Source: Tetrahymena elliotti 4EA
Lineage: Eukaryota > Ciliophora > Oligohymenophorea > Hymenostomatida > Tetrahymenidae
Assembly: GCA_000231825.2 (NCBI GenBank)
Contig: JH720390.1
Coordinates: 185,081 to 249,080, forward strand
DNA length: 64,000 nucleotides
Direction: 5' to 3'
Positions within the stretch are counted from its first letter, which is position 1. The number at the start of each line of letters is the position of its first letter. Made by a program: the position numbers and the translations under genes. Below the pieces are notes generated by a model. That model was not told the DNA's origin. It saw only the letters and a program-made list of their open reading frames with translations, and ran no database searches. Shown here piece after piece: positions 36,958 through 49,275 of this stretch.

Positions 36958-38946
36958 TCATTCTTCAGTAATCCATTTAACACGTTTACCATCTTCCCAC
37001 ATACCTTCTTTTCTTTCATTAGTGGGTAATATTATAGCACCTGTTTTAAATTAATTTATTGTTTATTTAATGAAAGCTAATTTATTTAAATAGTTTTACC
37101 TTTTCCATGTTATTTTCCATTTAACCACTCTCCTTCGTACTTCTTACCATTACCCCATTCAAAGACACCAAAGCCATGCTTTTTATCATCAAGATATTCT
37201 CCTACATATCTCTTTTTGTCTACCCAAATGGTTTCTCCTCTAATGATAATAAAAAATTGGATTTAATTTTCAAAATTATTTAAGCTTTTTTTGAGCCACG
37301 AATTAGTAAATAATAAAGTGTATGGCAAATATTGCAAAAAAAGATTTTTTATTGTAAATTAAATAATACAATTAATTACTTTCCATTCATTTTATTGTTT
37401 CTCCATTAACCTTTATATATTTTTCCATCCTACCAATAGTATTCTCCATAGCCAGAGATTTCATTATCTAAGAATTCTCCAATATACTTGCTCTTATCAG
37501 CAAATAAAAGAGTACCACTACCATTCTTTTTACCATTTAAGTAGCTTCCTTCATAGCGAGCGCTATCTGGCCATGTTTCTATACCATGTCCATTTTATAA
37601 ATCATCTTTCCACTCTCCTTCATATTTAGCGCCACCACTATGAAGATAAATACCTTTACCATTGGCCATATCATTTTTCCATTCACCTTCATAAATATCT
37701 CCATCTACATGGACTAATTTACCAAATCCATGAGCTTTATCTTAAAGCCATTCTCCATCATAGTAGCTTCCATCTGGCCAAGTATGTTTTCCTTTTCCAT
37801 CACGCATACCCTCTTTCCATTCTCCTTCATATTTACCACCATTTTTCATATTGATAACTTCTAATTTAATACGCTTATTTTTTCCTATAGTTGAATTAAC
37901 AAGGTCGATTTAAGAATCTGTAGGCTAATTATCCTCGTGAAGGGATTTTTTAACAGATCCACTAGCTATTAATAAATATAGAAAAAAAAAATTAATTAGA
38001 TATGGTGAAAAAGAAAAATTATTCAAAAATTAATAAGGGGTAAAGTAAGCAGGTTGGTAGAATACAAAAAAGAAAATCATAAGACAAAATTTATAAATAG
38101 CAAGTGCAGCAGGAGAAGGATTTTTTGTTTGTTTGTTTGTTTGTTTGTTTGTAGGCAGGTCAAGTAAGAAAGAAGAAAAAAGAGAATCAATAAATTGATC
38201 AATCAATCGATCAAAAATGAAAATAATTTGTAAAATTCTAGTAGTAATCAATGATGTGATATTTACAAAACTAAAGTCATTATAAAAATAATGGCGTATT
38301 TATTTCTTGGAAAGCAAAAAGAGTGTTTAAAAATTAATAAATTTGTGAATAAATGCTTATTAAAAAAAAGTTAACTTTTCTTCTAATTATTTTTTTATTT
38401 TTAATTGACTTAGCAATGAAAATAATATTTATTACATCTCTAAACAACAATCAATCAAGCGAGCAAGCAAGTTAACTAACTAATTATAAACAAACAAACT
38501 AAGTAATTAGGTAAAAACTAAAACTAGCTTTAACCAAACAAAATAAACAAGTAAAATAATGGTATTTAACTGCTATTCTAATTCCAACCTTTAACTTATT
38601 TTACTAATAAAATTCTTTTATTTACTGACTTGTTGAAAAATATTAATTTTAAATAAATAATTTTATTACCTGTTTAACCATTTGCATTTATTTAATCTTT
38701 TAAGGATCTTTAGGGCTGGTATGGCTATGAATCGTATTCATTTTTATTTGTTTCTCCGTTTTAGCTCTTTGCATTATAAACCTTTTAATTAATCTTCTCT
38801 GAGGATTGCCCTGCATCCTAAGCTGAGGTTATCCTACTCTAATTTTGATGATGGTCAGCTTTACCGTTTGGTATTGTTATGTATTCTGTATCTGGCTATC
38901 CTTTATTAGGATCGCAAGTACAAGTAGCACAATTTATGTTTCCCAT
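36958..38946 (-). CDS. MORN-repeat protein with N-myristoylation-like start
   Basis: MORN repeats (about 23 residues, GxGxxxxxxGxxYxGxW) act as scaffolds that bind membranes or cytoskeleton. The first exon (38670-38946) starts [15 protein letters not shown]. Gly2 with Cys at 6 and more nearby Cys fits myristoylation plus palmitoylation, so membrane attachment is likely (inference). A 697-nt intron then joins in phase 1 to the MORN exons, reading right to left from about 37972. About nine repeats are visible, for example [80 protein letters not shown] and [17 protein letters not shown]. The end is [16 protein letters not shown] and TGA 36958-36960. Unlike kinase or phospholipid-kinase MORN proteins, no enzyme domain is attached. 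Confidence 0.88.
38127..38152. repeat. (GTTT)n tract inside the large MORN-gene intron
   Basis: Six and a half uninterrupted GTTT units lie within the 697-nt intron 1 of the MORN gene. A short perfect microsatellite, followed directly by GTAGGCAGG. Confidence 0.85.
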
Positions 38947-39041
38947 TTATATATAAACTAATTATAATACTATCTCTAAATCTAATTCGCTGAAGGACTT
39001 TTAGTAAATAATCTATTTAATTTATAAAAAATATTATATTT

Positions 39042-39255
39042 TCATTTATTGAATAAATTCATTTAGTTATTAGTTTTAATGTATAATATGCTTCTCAAAT
39101 ATAACGACAATAATAATCGTTGCTTGCTCATTTAACCAAATTTAACTTTCTTTTTGTAAACTTTGTTTTCACTGTTAACTTTCAAAAAAACCTATCCAGC
39201 CACGCTATCTATTTTTTTGTTGGTGCTGAATTAGGTCTTGTTGTGATTGAGCCAT
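39042..39255 (-). pseudogene. Small ORF split by an apparent frameshift at a T7 run
   Basis: On the minus strand ATG 39253-39255 opens MAQSQQDLIQHQQKNRQRGW and stops at TGA 39169-39171. A one-base shift at the T7 run (plus strand AAAAAAA at 39184-39190) opens another frame, which reads NSENKVYKKKVKFGQMSKQR and continues to TGA 39042-39044. The two halves read like one small basic protein of about 70 residues. It may be a pseudogene, an assembly error at the homopolymer, or a frameshifted gene. No family was recognised. Confidence 0.3.
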
Positions 39256-40355
39256 TTTATTTATAAAAATATAAATAATTTTTACATGTTTATTCTCTCC
39301 TTTATTTAGCTGGTTTTCTTATTCTTTTTGTCTTTTAAGAATTAGTAAAGTTTTTATTTTTTTTTCTTTTAGAAAATGTTAAGTGATTGTTAATTTATAG
39401 TTTTTTCTACTTATTAATCAAAACCAAGCTATTTCCTATTTATATTTTCCCCGCAACAATTCTTTCTTAATATAATAATACTGAGTGAAGTGATTTTTTT
39501 ACATATATTACTATTTTGTTATTGTTAAAATTTGTAATATTGGTTGATGATTATAAAATTATATTGAATCAATTTCAAATTTTATTTCGCTATAATGGAA
39601 CAAACTAATAGCTAAACATTAAATTTTAATTATTTTTCAAATTGTTTTTATTTATCAATTAATAAAAGCCTATAAAAGTAAAGTTGCCTTTATAATTATG
39701 ACTCTTCTTATAGCTTTTCTTAGCAAAGCTACTTTAAATTTTTAAAAATTAATGGCATAGAAGTAGCTAAATTAATCATATTATTTAAAAATACTTTTAT
39801 AATTTGATTTAACATTTACAAGTATTCTTAATTTTTTCTTAAAACAAATAGGTATATTTTTTAAATTAAATAAAACATACAAAAAGTAAGAGATATTACT
39901 TAAAACATTTTTTCTTTATTATCCTTAATTTAGAAAATAAATATCTAAAAAGATGTTTTTTATTAATTATCATAGTTATCATTCGAACACAATTATATAT
40001 TTCTGGATTTTCATCTTTTCTTTCTTTTCAAATTGTCAAAGATCATAAATATTTGAATGAATTTAAAAAAAATTGAATTTGTTTTTTTAAATGAAATTCT
40101 ATTTTACTATTCATGATGAAAATTTAAAATATTTTTATCGCCCCTTCTTTGAGTAGTTAATAATTGCTCTTAAATGTAGAGAAAGTTATTTAGATAAATT
40201 AAATGATGTATGTTGTTGCAAATTTAGAGCTATTTTTAGTTACTTGTTAATAAAATTTAGAAATAAAAAAAATATTTCTTCATTAAAAAAAATTTTGAAT
40301 AAAAGAAATGACAATTACATATTTCTTTATTAATTCTAAAATACAAACAAAGATA
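39256..40355. other. AT-rich intergenic region
   Basis: About 1.1 kb upstream of the small split ORF and downstream of the zinc-ribbon gene (both minus strand). Long A/T runs only; I see no frame, repeat or RNA-like structure worth naming. Confidence 0.5.
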
Positions 40356-41533
40356 TCACTTTTTAGGTATAAATTGTAAGCTTTCAAATGTTATTTAGTA
40401 GAAATCATTATTTGTTATATTATTTAAGCTTACAGATTTAGGCTTTGATTAAGGGGTTAATTCATTTTTATACACTTTTTCTTTTGCTGCATGTTTACCT
40501 TTAGCACATCCTTTACAGCACTTTAGACATTTACCACAACAATTATAATATTCATCACCTCCACAAGTTCTGCAGCTATAAAATTTTAAGTTTCCTTAAT
40601 GATATACACATGCACCCTAAATATGATAATTTAAAAAGAAATAAAATAAAATATTGAGAATGTTATTATAACTATAATTCAAGAAAATATAGTAGTAGAT
40701 TAAATACGAGAAAGAATAAATAGGACTTGAAAATGCAATTTTAACTATAAAGAATATATATATTACTTCATCGTTACACAATGGTGAGAATCTCTACTTA
40801 CAATGAATGCAATATTAAATAACTAAAAGCTTTGATTCTTTTTTTAAAACTTCTTCTCTTTTATGTAAAGTGTCAGAAAATAATTTCTCTAGTCTCTCCT
40901 CATTCTTAATTTGCTATTCTGATTCAGTAATAAACATTTATAGAGCTGTATTCAGAGTATCTTTTTCTTGCTAGCCTAGCTTACTATCTCCAGATTTTAT
41001 TAAATTTTATACAAATTGATAATCTTAATCTTGAGCAAAATCCTAAATTGTACTATTTTATTTTTTTTCTTCATATTCTATAAGTGGCTCTGACTTAATA
41101 GCTTTTTCAAAGCTAGCACTTTAATTTAGTTTTTGATCATGATGATCTCCAATTTTATATTTTTTAAAAATCTAATGAATTTTGGGATTTTTCTGGTAGT
41201 AACCTTTTTAAATTTCTAAAAGTGCTGATATTTTTGGTTAATAAAACTCTATCCTATGCTTAAACTCATTCATATCTTTATCTAATTGCATTTTATGCTA
41301 CTCTAAACTAGCTAATTTTATCTTGGTCTCTTATATTTTTGGTTTCAATTACTCTCCTTCCAAAGTTATATTTTCTTTTATTATGCTAAATAAGAAATTT
41401 CAACAATAAGCTTAAATTTTAAAATACCGATGGTTAATCTGAAGTTCTCAACTAATGCATCTACTTCTTCTGTAGAAAGAAAAGTATCTGTTGTGTTTGA
41501 ATTCTTCCCTTCTTAATCTATCTTATTATACAT
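40356..41533 (-). CDS. Coiled-coil protein with C-terminal Cys/His-rich zinc-binding region
   Basis: Three minus-strand exons join in phase: 41428-41533, 40767-41374 and 40356-40616, giving 324 residues. The start is MYNKIDQEGKNSNTTDT. An in-frame TGA just upstream supports this ATG unless an earlier exon exists. Residues 35-130 are heptad-rich (KIQETKIKLASLEQHKMQL) and likely form a coiled coil. A second charged helix runs at about 180-220. The C-terminal third is a zinc-binding region: CIHCKQRFSPLCNDE spliced to GACVYHQGNLKFYSC, then CGGDEYYNCCGKCLKCC and GCAKGKH. The CxHC..GACxYHxG..Kxxsc pattern recalls CHORD-like or ciliate-specific zinc ribbons. I cannot assign a function; binding to RNA or protein is possible. 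Confidence 0.78.
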
Positions 41534-42810
41534 TTAATCTATCTATCAAGCTAGTTATTCTGATTTTTTCAATTATCTAAATAATGTTATTTCGATTTTT
41601 TCTTTCCAATTAAATTTTGCAAATTGAAGTAAAATTAAAGAATTTATTAAATATTTAAGTCTAAGAAAAATATCGAATTCTGATTTTATGTTTAATTTCA
41701 ATCACTACTTTGCCTTTTATTTATAAATAGAAAGGTTCGAAAATTTTGAGTAAAATAACTTCACCAAATTAAGCAAGCTCAAATAAGTCTTTTTATAGTT
41801 TGATAAAAAAAGTAAACAAATAAAAAACATTTGCTTCTTATGATTTAATTTCAATGCAAATGAATTTCTCCAGAATTTTACATAAAACCCTAATTTATTT
41901 TTATTACAATAAAATCCTCAGGACAAGAAGGTCCGAAAAAATGTAATTATTTCTTTCTAAATTAAAATTTTTTATTTTTTTAATTCTTAAATCGCTATTA
42001 ATATTCTTTTTATTTAATGAAACAGATTTATGAATTTAAACTCAGTTTAGAGAGGTTTAGCTTATTTTGTTAAATAAAGTAAAAATACCCCATCTCACAC
42101 ATTTTCTTTTTAATAATGCCCCTCTTAAATCAGCCATTGAGAAAAATTATACCCCATCTAAGGCATAATGCAGTGGGTATAATTATGGTTTTTACTGTAA
42201 TAAATTATTTATTTAATTTAAAATATTAAAAATATAATTTTATTATTATATTATTCAAAGTTTTTTCATTTATGCTGATAATAATTTAAACCTGGAAATA
42301 AATTAAAAATTAACTATTAATAGATTTTAGAAAGATAACGATATTAACCAATAATAATCTAAATTTAGAATTTTAAGTGGTAAATATTAAAAAAAATTGG
42401 CATAATTAATATTTATTTGTAGAAAGTATTTGAATATGATTAAATTGGAAAAAAAAAGGAAATTTTTGATAAATTTATGAATTAAAAAAGGTTTTTAGAG
42501 TATTTAATTTTTGAAAGAAGTGAGCATTTTTAATAAAGTAGAATACAAAATATAAAAAATGAAATAAATATTCTCAAATCTCACTGTTTTTTTAATTATA
42601 AATAAACATTTAATTTAAATTATAAATATTATTCGAGATAGAGTTGAGAAAATAATTAAAATAATTAATATAGTTTTTGTAGTTTCAGACCACCTTTATG
42701 ATGAATCTTATTTATAATATGGTTTTTAAATAATTAATTTAAAATTTAGTTTTAAAAGATTTTTATTTATTTATGTTAGTGGAGGCAAAAAATTCATTTT
42801 AATAAAATTA
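41534..42810. other. AT-rich intergenic region between two minus-strand genes
   Basis: About 1.3 kb with no open frame. One slightly GC-richer patch (42088-42180) contains a near-repeat of TACCCCATCT/TACCCCATCTAAGG at 42087 and 42151, of unknown meaning. The rest is A/T runs. Confidence 0.5.
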
Positions 42811-44300
42811 TCAGCTTAGTACTGCAATAGGAATAACTATAATTGCTATTATTACTACTAAAAGTAACATTAAATAACATTTCCTTTTTTTATTTACTTC
42901 ATTTAAAGCTTTTGCCTTTTATTTAAAATAAATTCTTATTAAAAGAAATTAAATGTAATTTATTTTTACTTCTGTTAGCTCTTTATTTGCTTTTACAACA
43001 TTTTATTTGGTTGTTGAAATATTTTCACCGATTTCTACTATTACATCTCCTTACTCAACAACCAGCTTACTTATATCTTTCATAATTTAGTCAACTTACA
43101 TAATATCTTTTTACACCTCTATTATTTGAATAATAATGAATAAAATAAAATAATAATAATGAATAAAAAAAAAATAGTAATAATGAATAAAAAAAATAAT
43201 TTTATTCAATACATTTTATTCCTTCATTTTTTTCTTTCATCATTTCAAATTAAAATTATAAATCTGGATGCACTTCTTCTTCAGTTTTGACTTTTTCTCT
43301 TTACTACATTTCAAATGCTATACTAGAGACTTACTTATTTCTTTCTAAATCATCTATTTCTTTCTCATCATAGTCGCTCTCTAGATGTTCATTTACTGAA
43401 GCATTTATGCTTGATTAATTCAAGGCTATTAAAAAGAATGTAAATTAAAATATAAAAAAAGAAATAGATTAAATACAGTTTTTATATGTTTCTCTCTACT
43501 CATCAAATTCTAATTTTTTGAAATCTAAGAAGACTTAACACTATTTCTAAAAGTCAGTTGCTGACTATTTATAAAAAATTATTTATTATAATATTAATAG
43601 ATTAAATTTTTCTTTGAATATTTTTAAATCTTATGCCAGAAATAATCAAAATTTATTTTTGATACATCTATTTTAATTTGTCATTTTATCAAATATTACT
43701 ATGACTTGCTTAAAAAACAAAAAAATGTTTAATTATGATAAATTTTTCTTACTCCTTCAAAGTCCTTTTTCATTTTCTATATTTTTGATCTATCTTATAT
43801 GGGAAAATTAATAGTTCTGAACCTATTTTGAATTTATTCTAACAAATCTATTCCCCTTTACTAAGACTTTTAGATATAATGATTGGATTATGATTGTTGC
43901 TTTTACTAATATTATTTCTAATAAAATAATATACTTTTGTGATCTAGGGTGATTGCTACTTAAACACTATTATTTTATCCATAATAAAAGTTAACTTTTC
44001 AATTCTCTAATTGAAGTAGTTTGATCTAATAGTAGATCATCAATAAAAGCATTAATTAATAAAAACAAATTCTACTTTTCTAATTTAGGTTTTATTTCAT
44101 AACAGTAATACAATTATTAAACTCAGAAATAAGTTTCTATTATTGGTTTATTTCGCTCATCAAAGAAATGCTAATGTCCTTCTATCTATCTTTAAAATTT
44201 TGCTAAGAATCTAAATTGTTAAGCTTTGGTATTTAGAATAATCTTTCTTTTGATTCGTAAATAGTTTATAGAGAAATTTAATACTTTTAATAAATTATGT
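42811..44300 (-). CDS. Syntaxin-like Q-SNARE (5' end unresolved)
   Basis: Syntaxins drive membrane fusion by pairing in a four-helix SNARE bundle and are tail-anchored. Reading right to left, an N-terminal helical part (IYESKERLFQIPKLNNLDS, ISLMSEINQQQKLISEFNN) leads to QRGIDLLEQIQNRFRTINF and KMKKDFEGVRK, then ATDFQKQCQVFLDFKK, an acidic linker (NEHLESDYDEKEID), and the SNARE helix. The helix reads IQIIEVQKDIMQVDQIMKDI, KLVVEQGDVIVEIGENI and QNVVKANKELTEVK. The zero-layer Gln falls in VEQGD, typical of Qa-SNAREs. After an intron the anchor is NKKRKCYLMLLLVVIIAIIV and the end is PIAVLS, TGA 42811-42813. At least four introns are needed and several splice sites were not fixed. No convincing start ATG was found right of 44300, so the first exon is missing from my model. 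Confidence 0.75.
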
Positions 44301-44881
44301 GAAATAATTTAATATTTTTTTTCTCAAATGAAATAATAGATATATTTTTTAATCTCTAAGTAAGGAACAATCCTTTTTCTAATTTGTATGATTCTCAATA
44401 TTAAAATAAACACGAATGGTAATTAATAATGAGTTTTAAAGACAACAAATTTTAATTCAATAATTACCTTTTGTTGTTTATTTTTGGTACCAAGTATTCA
44501 ATCTAAAAATATCTCACTAAATTGTCTTTTATTTTACTTAAATTATATATTTAAAAAAATCAATTCATATTCTTCCACATTAACCTTATTTAGAAATAAA
44601 AGTATTTTTTCATTATAAAATAAATTCTTTTTAACAAAAAGATCAGTATCATTAACTAACTAATTATGTAAATAAATAAATAATTTATTTGACAATTTGT
44701 AAATTTTATTAAATTATTGATTGATTAATTACTCCTATAATTTTAAAACAGCTTATGTCTTTTTCTTCCCTAACCTTAAATAAAAAAATTAATTCAATAT
44801 ATTTTAGATAAATAAAAGAAATTTAAAAAAAAATTTATTTCTACTTTTATTAATCAATTAAAAATAAAATTGAATTCACAT

Positions 44882-45330
44882 TTTTATTTTGCAAACTAAC
44901 ATTTTTAACATTTTAACTAAGAAGTTATCAAACTTAAAAAAGATAAATTATTGTATTTTCTTGAGAACATTATTTAATTTAAATTATAATCAAACTACAA
45001 TTTTCTTTTAAATTGGAGTTAAAATAGATTTTATTTTATTTTCAATAAAAATACAACAATTAATTTGAAACTTGTTCCAATTAACTTGATTTATATAATA
45101 TTTTATTTTCTAAACTAAAGTTTTTAATATTTTAACTGAGAAGTTATCAAACCATAGATTATTAAAGACATAATATTTTCTTGAGATCTATTTAATTAAA
45201 ATTAAAATAATCAAAATAATACTTTAATTTTCTTTTAAAATTGGAGTTAAAAAAGATTTTATTTTATTTAGAATAAAAACACAACAATTAATTTGAAAAC
45301 TGTTTAAATTAACTTGACTTATTTTAATAA
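44882..45330 (+). repeat. Tandem duplication, two copies of about 220 bp
   Basis: Copy 1 (about 44882-45096) and copy 2 (about 45101-45330) run in parallel. Shared blocks in order are TTTTAACT(A/G)AGAAGTTATCAAAC, TATTTTCTTGAGA, TTTAATT.AAATTA, ATTTTCTTTTAAA, TTGGAGTTAAAA.AGATTTTATTTTATTT and ACAACAATTAATTTGAAA. By eye they are well over three-quarters identical, much closer than the old duplication at 4296-5130. There is no coding frame and there are no terminal inverted repeats. Confidence 0.8.
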
Positions 45331-45778
45331 TTTATTCATTTTATTAATCTTTATACTAATAACTCTAAATTTATCAAATGAAATTCAGAAAATTAAAAAT
45401 TTTAGAGCAATTAAAATTTTTTTTTTTCAGTTGAAAAGTGAAAATAAGAATCTGATTGATGATAAAGTATACATTATGGTACTTTAAATTATATATTTAT
45501 GCTGATCATAAATGTTCTTTATTTTTAAAAAACATTGATTTATTAATAGAAAATAAAGTTTGTCTATGATTGCAAATTCTTGAAGAGTTTTCAGATATAG
45601 AATTTTGGATGTTTTATTGATGATAAGAAATATTTATTGTTTGTTAAGTAAATCTTTTTTGAAATTTTTACTTTTAAAAACACAAACAAAAGCTGATAAA
45701 AATCAACTTTAATTTAATAAATTTATTTCTAACAATTATTTTTAAGATAGAAAATTTGAAGTAGAATAATATTTTAAA

Positions 45779-48700
45779 ATGGGTGCTTCATTAGGTAAAG
45801 AAGAAGTTGAGCAAACAAAAGAACTATTTTATAAGCAGTACTCTTTTATTGAAGATAAGCAAGATTAGCATTATGGATAGATTAAGATCTTTGAAAGAAA
45901 TTATGATTTTTAAAATTCTTAATCTTAAAACTAGGAAGAAGGAAAAGAAACCAGAAAACCTGCTAAAGTTAGATTATATCAGAAAGCACGCACTTTAGCT
46001 ATTAAAGAAAGTGTTTATTAGGATTTAGACACAATAGATAAGGATTTGTTAAATATGAAACAGCTAATTCAAATTACAGAAGAAAATCATAAAGAAAAGC
46101 GAACTAAAAATTTAATAGATGTTTATGAATACTTTATACAAACTGAAGAGAAATTCTGTAGCTCTGTGCAAAGAGTTTAGTTAGTTATGGAATATTTGTA
46201 AAGAGATATACAAATTGAAGTCAAAACAAAAAAGCTATAAAATCAAAGGTTTACTCCTCAAGAAATATTTACTATTGCTTTTAGCTGCATTAATTCTCTT
46301 TACAATTTATAGCTAGTTAATTTAGCTCATGGAGACTTAAAAACATCAAATATTTTAGTTTCAGAATATTTTGAAATCAAGCTTTTGCATCCCTTGGTTA
46401 ATAAGATAGTTCCAAGTTTTGCTACTATGATTTCACAAATGAATTATGGAGAAAATTTTGATTCATAAGGAATTTATCTTTCTCCTTTGTTGACTAAAGC
46501 AGTTTTCTAAAAGAATTACTAACCTTAACATAATCCATTCAAATCAGATGTATTTAGTTTAGGTAATTTTGTGAATGAATCATTAGAGTTTGAATACTTT
46601 GAAATTTCTCAAAAGAATATTTCATTGAATATAATCTATTTTAACTTTTTTATTTAATATTTTTGTTTTTATAAATGAATATTAATAGGAGTAATACTTA
46701 TTGAATGTTGCAATTTAGGAACAGTTGATAACTTATACAATTATGAGAATGGAGATTTTAATGAAAATTAGCTTAAGATTCATATGAATATTATCAAGAA
46801 TTAGTATGGAGTAGATGTTCATGATTTAATTGCAAGAATGGTAAAGATATAAGAATAAGAACGCCCTGATTTTATTGAATTAGCTACCTAATTAAATATC
46901 ATAAATTAAATGAATGATGTTTATAACTAATAGCAATAAATGATAGAACAGTAGGCTTCTTTAAAAGTTGCTCCTTCTGCTGATAAATATGGTGTCTCTC
47001 TTTTTAAAGCACTCAATACTGAAGCAGAAGAGTATATTTATAGTTAGAAGTAGAATTCTGCTTCTAATTCTTTTGTGTAAAATAACAATTAGAGCATGAC
47101 AGCTGCAAGCAGTGCTCTTAATCCTAATAATAGTTTAAATTAAAATCATATCATTTCATCATAACACCCAAATGCAAATAATTAATCTCCAGGAAATTTT
47201 GCATAATAAAGCTCTCAATAATCTCAAATAGGTCCTACTTCTAGTTTCTCTTTTTAAGGAAACCCAAATAGTATAGATAATTAAAATAACCCAACATAAG
47301 TAAAGCCTAATGCTTTCTTTCCTTAGTATACATAAAACTAAATAGCAGCTTCTTAGTACTAACAAAATACTAATTAATAAGCTTATTAGTAGGCAGCAAT
47401 TCCACCTGCTAATCCTAAAAATTTATCAAGATAACAGTCTCAAGATACTTTATAAAACTACCAACCTCATAATTTTGCTAACATTAATTAGACTTCTGTA
47501 AGCGGAGTTACTTTAGTTAAAAATAATAGTCAAACAGTTAACTCTAGCTATTAGCCCTCATAGCTTTAGTATCACTTGAAACCTCCGTCAATTGGTAATA
47601 ATCCTTAAAATTAGCCAGCTAATCCTAACTTTTAGCCATAATAAATAGCCTCCCCTAATAACACAAGCTTATCTCAAATAAATTAAAGCTAAGTGTAATA
47701 AAATTTTACAGGAATAACTCCTATTCAGAGCGTTAATCCTTAACAAAGCTATTAATTTTCTAATAATTTAATAGGAAATCAAATTAATTTACAAAATTAG
47801 CCATAAAAACTTTAACCTGTTACTATTGAATAAAATTTCAGTCAAGCAAATTATCAAGGCTATAATAATTATAATTTGCCACCTTAAACTTATGATAACT
47901 AAGTAGGTATTAATTTACAATACAATCAAACTTCTGTGAATAATAATGGTTAAAATTATCAAATTCCAGAAGATGTTCAGAAAATTATAAACGAATTCAA
48001 AGAAAAATAAAAAATTAATGATTAAATTTATTCTGAAAAAGAAAAACTTTCATAGAGCAATGTCAAATACTAAGTAATTCCAAAGCAAGATAGTCCTAAT
48101 AAACTGGAAAAAAATTCAAGTAGAAGTGCTTTAAACATATCACCTCAAAGTAATAACAATTTAAGTAGCTAGAGTAATTCTCAATTCAATGTTTATGGAG
48201 AATAAAAATAATTCCCAAACAATATGATTCCTCAGTAATAAACTATTTAAAATTTAAATTATTTGTAACAAGAACAAATTGCTTAATAATTGATAGGAAG
48301 CAACTAATAAAATCCTTTAAATTAACAACCTATTTATTCTAACTCCATCAATAATAGCTAAGTTTAAGCTCAGTAGTTGATAGGATAAGCTCCTAGTTAA
48401 AATTAGTTTATCTTAAGAAGCTAAAATCAATAATAATTCTTATAGTAATAGCCTCCTTAATAACTTTTAATATCTGCTCCTTAAACATAGCTGCAAGGAA
48501 ATTAATTGTACCCTATTATTGCTTAACAAAATTAGAGTTTCAACCATATGAATGTTTAACCTCAAGGTAAAATCCATTAAATTTAAATTTTATCAATTGA
48601 TAAATACTTTATTAAAAAGCAACAAACGTATTCACTTCAACTGATTCATAAAGAAACAAATATGAACATATTCATGAAACTTATGATGATCAATCTCATT

Positions 48701-49275
48701 ACATTGGAGAAAAATTAGGTTTATTTTAATATTAAATATTTTTCATATTTAATTATTTATTTCTTTATTAAATAAAGGTGGTTTGAGACATGGAACTGGG
48801 AAATTTTTTTACGCCGATGGAGGATATTATGAAGGTGAGTGGTGTGAAGGTAGAATGGAGGGATTAGGAACATTGTATTATCCTTCTGGCAGCTTGGCCT
48901 ATCTAGGATAATGGAGAAACGATTAATTTAATGGAAAGGGAACAGTTTATAATGAATCTCCAGCATAAATAATTGGAGAGTTTGATTACGGTAATTTCGA
49001 TAATCTAGGAGAATTTTGGGTTAAATATGAAGGTAATTAATTCCATTTAATAAATCAAAGATTTTTTTTTTAATTTGATTAAATATTAAAAACAAACAGG
49101 TGATTTTAAAGATGATAATAAAGAAGGAATAGGAACTATTTATCTTTCTAATGGAGATAGATTTACAGGTAATTTTAATAATGATTTTGTTCATGGATAA
49201 GGAACCTATTTTAGAGAAAATAAAAATCCGGTATCTGGTATTTGGGATTGCAATCATTTAATTCAATATTTATGA
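45779..49275 (+). CDS. Pseudokinase-like domain fused to Q-rich linker and MORN repeats
   Basis: Five exons join in phase: 45779-46562, 46689-48566, 48620-48718, 48778-49032 and 49100-49275, giving 1063 residues. Residues 1-330 look like a protein kinase fold: helix [15 protein letters not shown], then [12 protein letters not shown] (His184, the catalytic-loop position), [12 protein letters not shown] and [18 protein letters not shown], and [12 protein letters not shown] near the end. Key residues are missing. The loop is HGD, the DFG site reads IKLLHPLV, no APE Glu is seen, and no glycine-rich loop is visible in the N-lobe. It is therefore probably catalytically dead. About 550 residues of Q/N/S/P-rich disordered linker follow. 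The C-terminal 150 residues are MORN repeats: [60 protein letters not shown] and [20 protein letters not shown]. Probably a scaffold at membrane or cortex (inference). Confidence 0.85.

Noticed and set aside
47159..47365. Minus-strand ORF opposite the pseudokinase-MORN gene
   Set aside because: Antisense of Q-rich linker codons, with no independent support.
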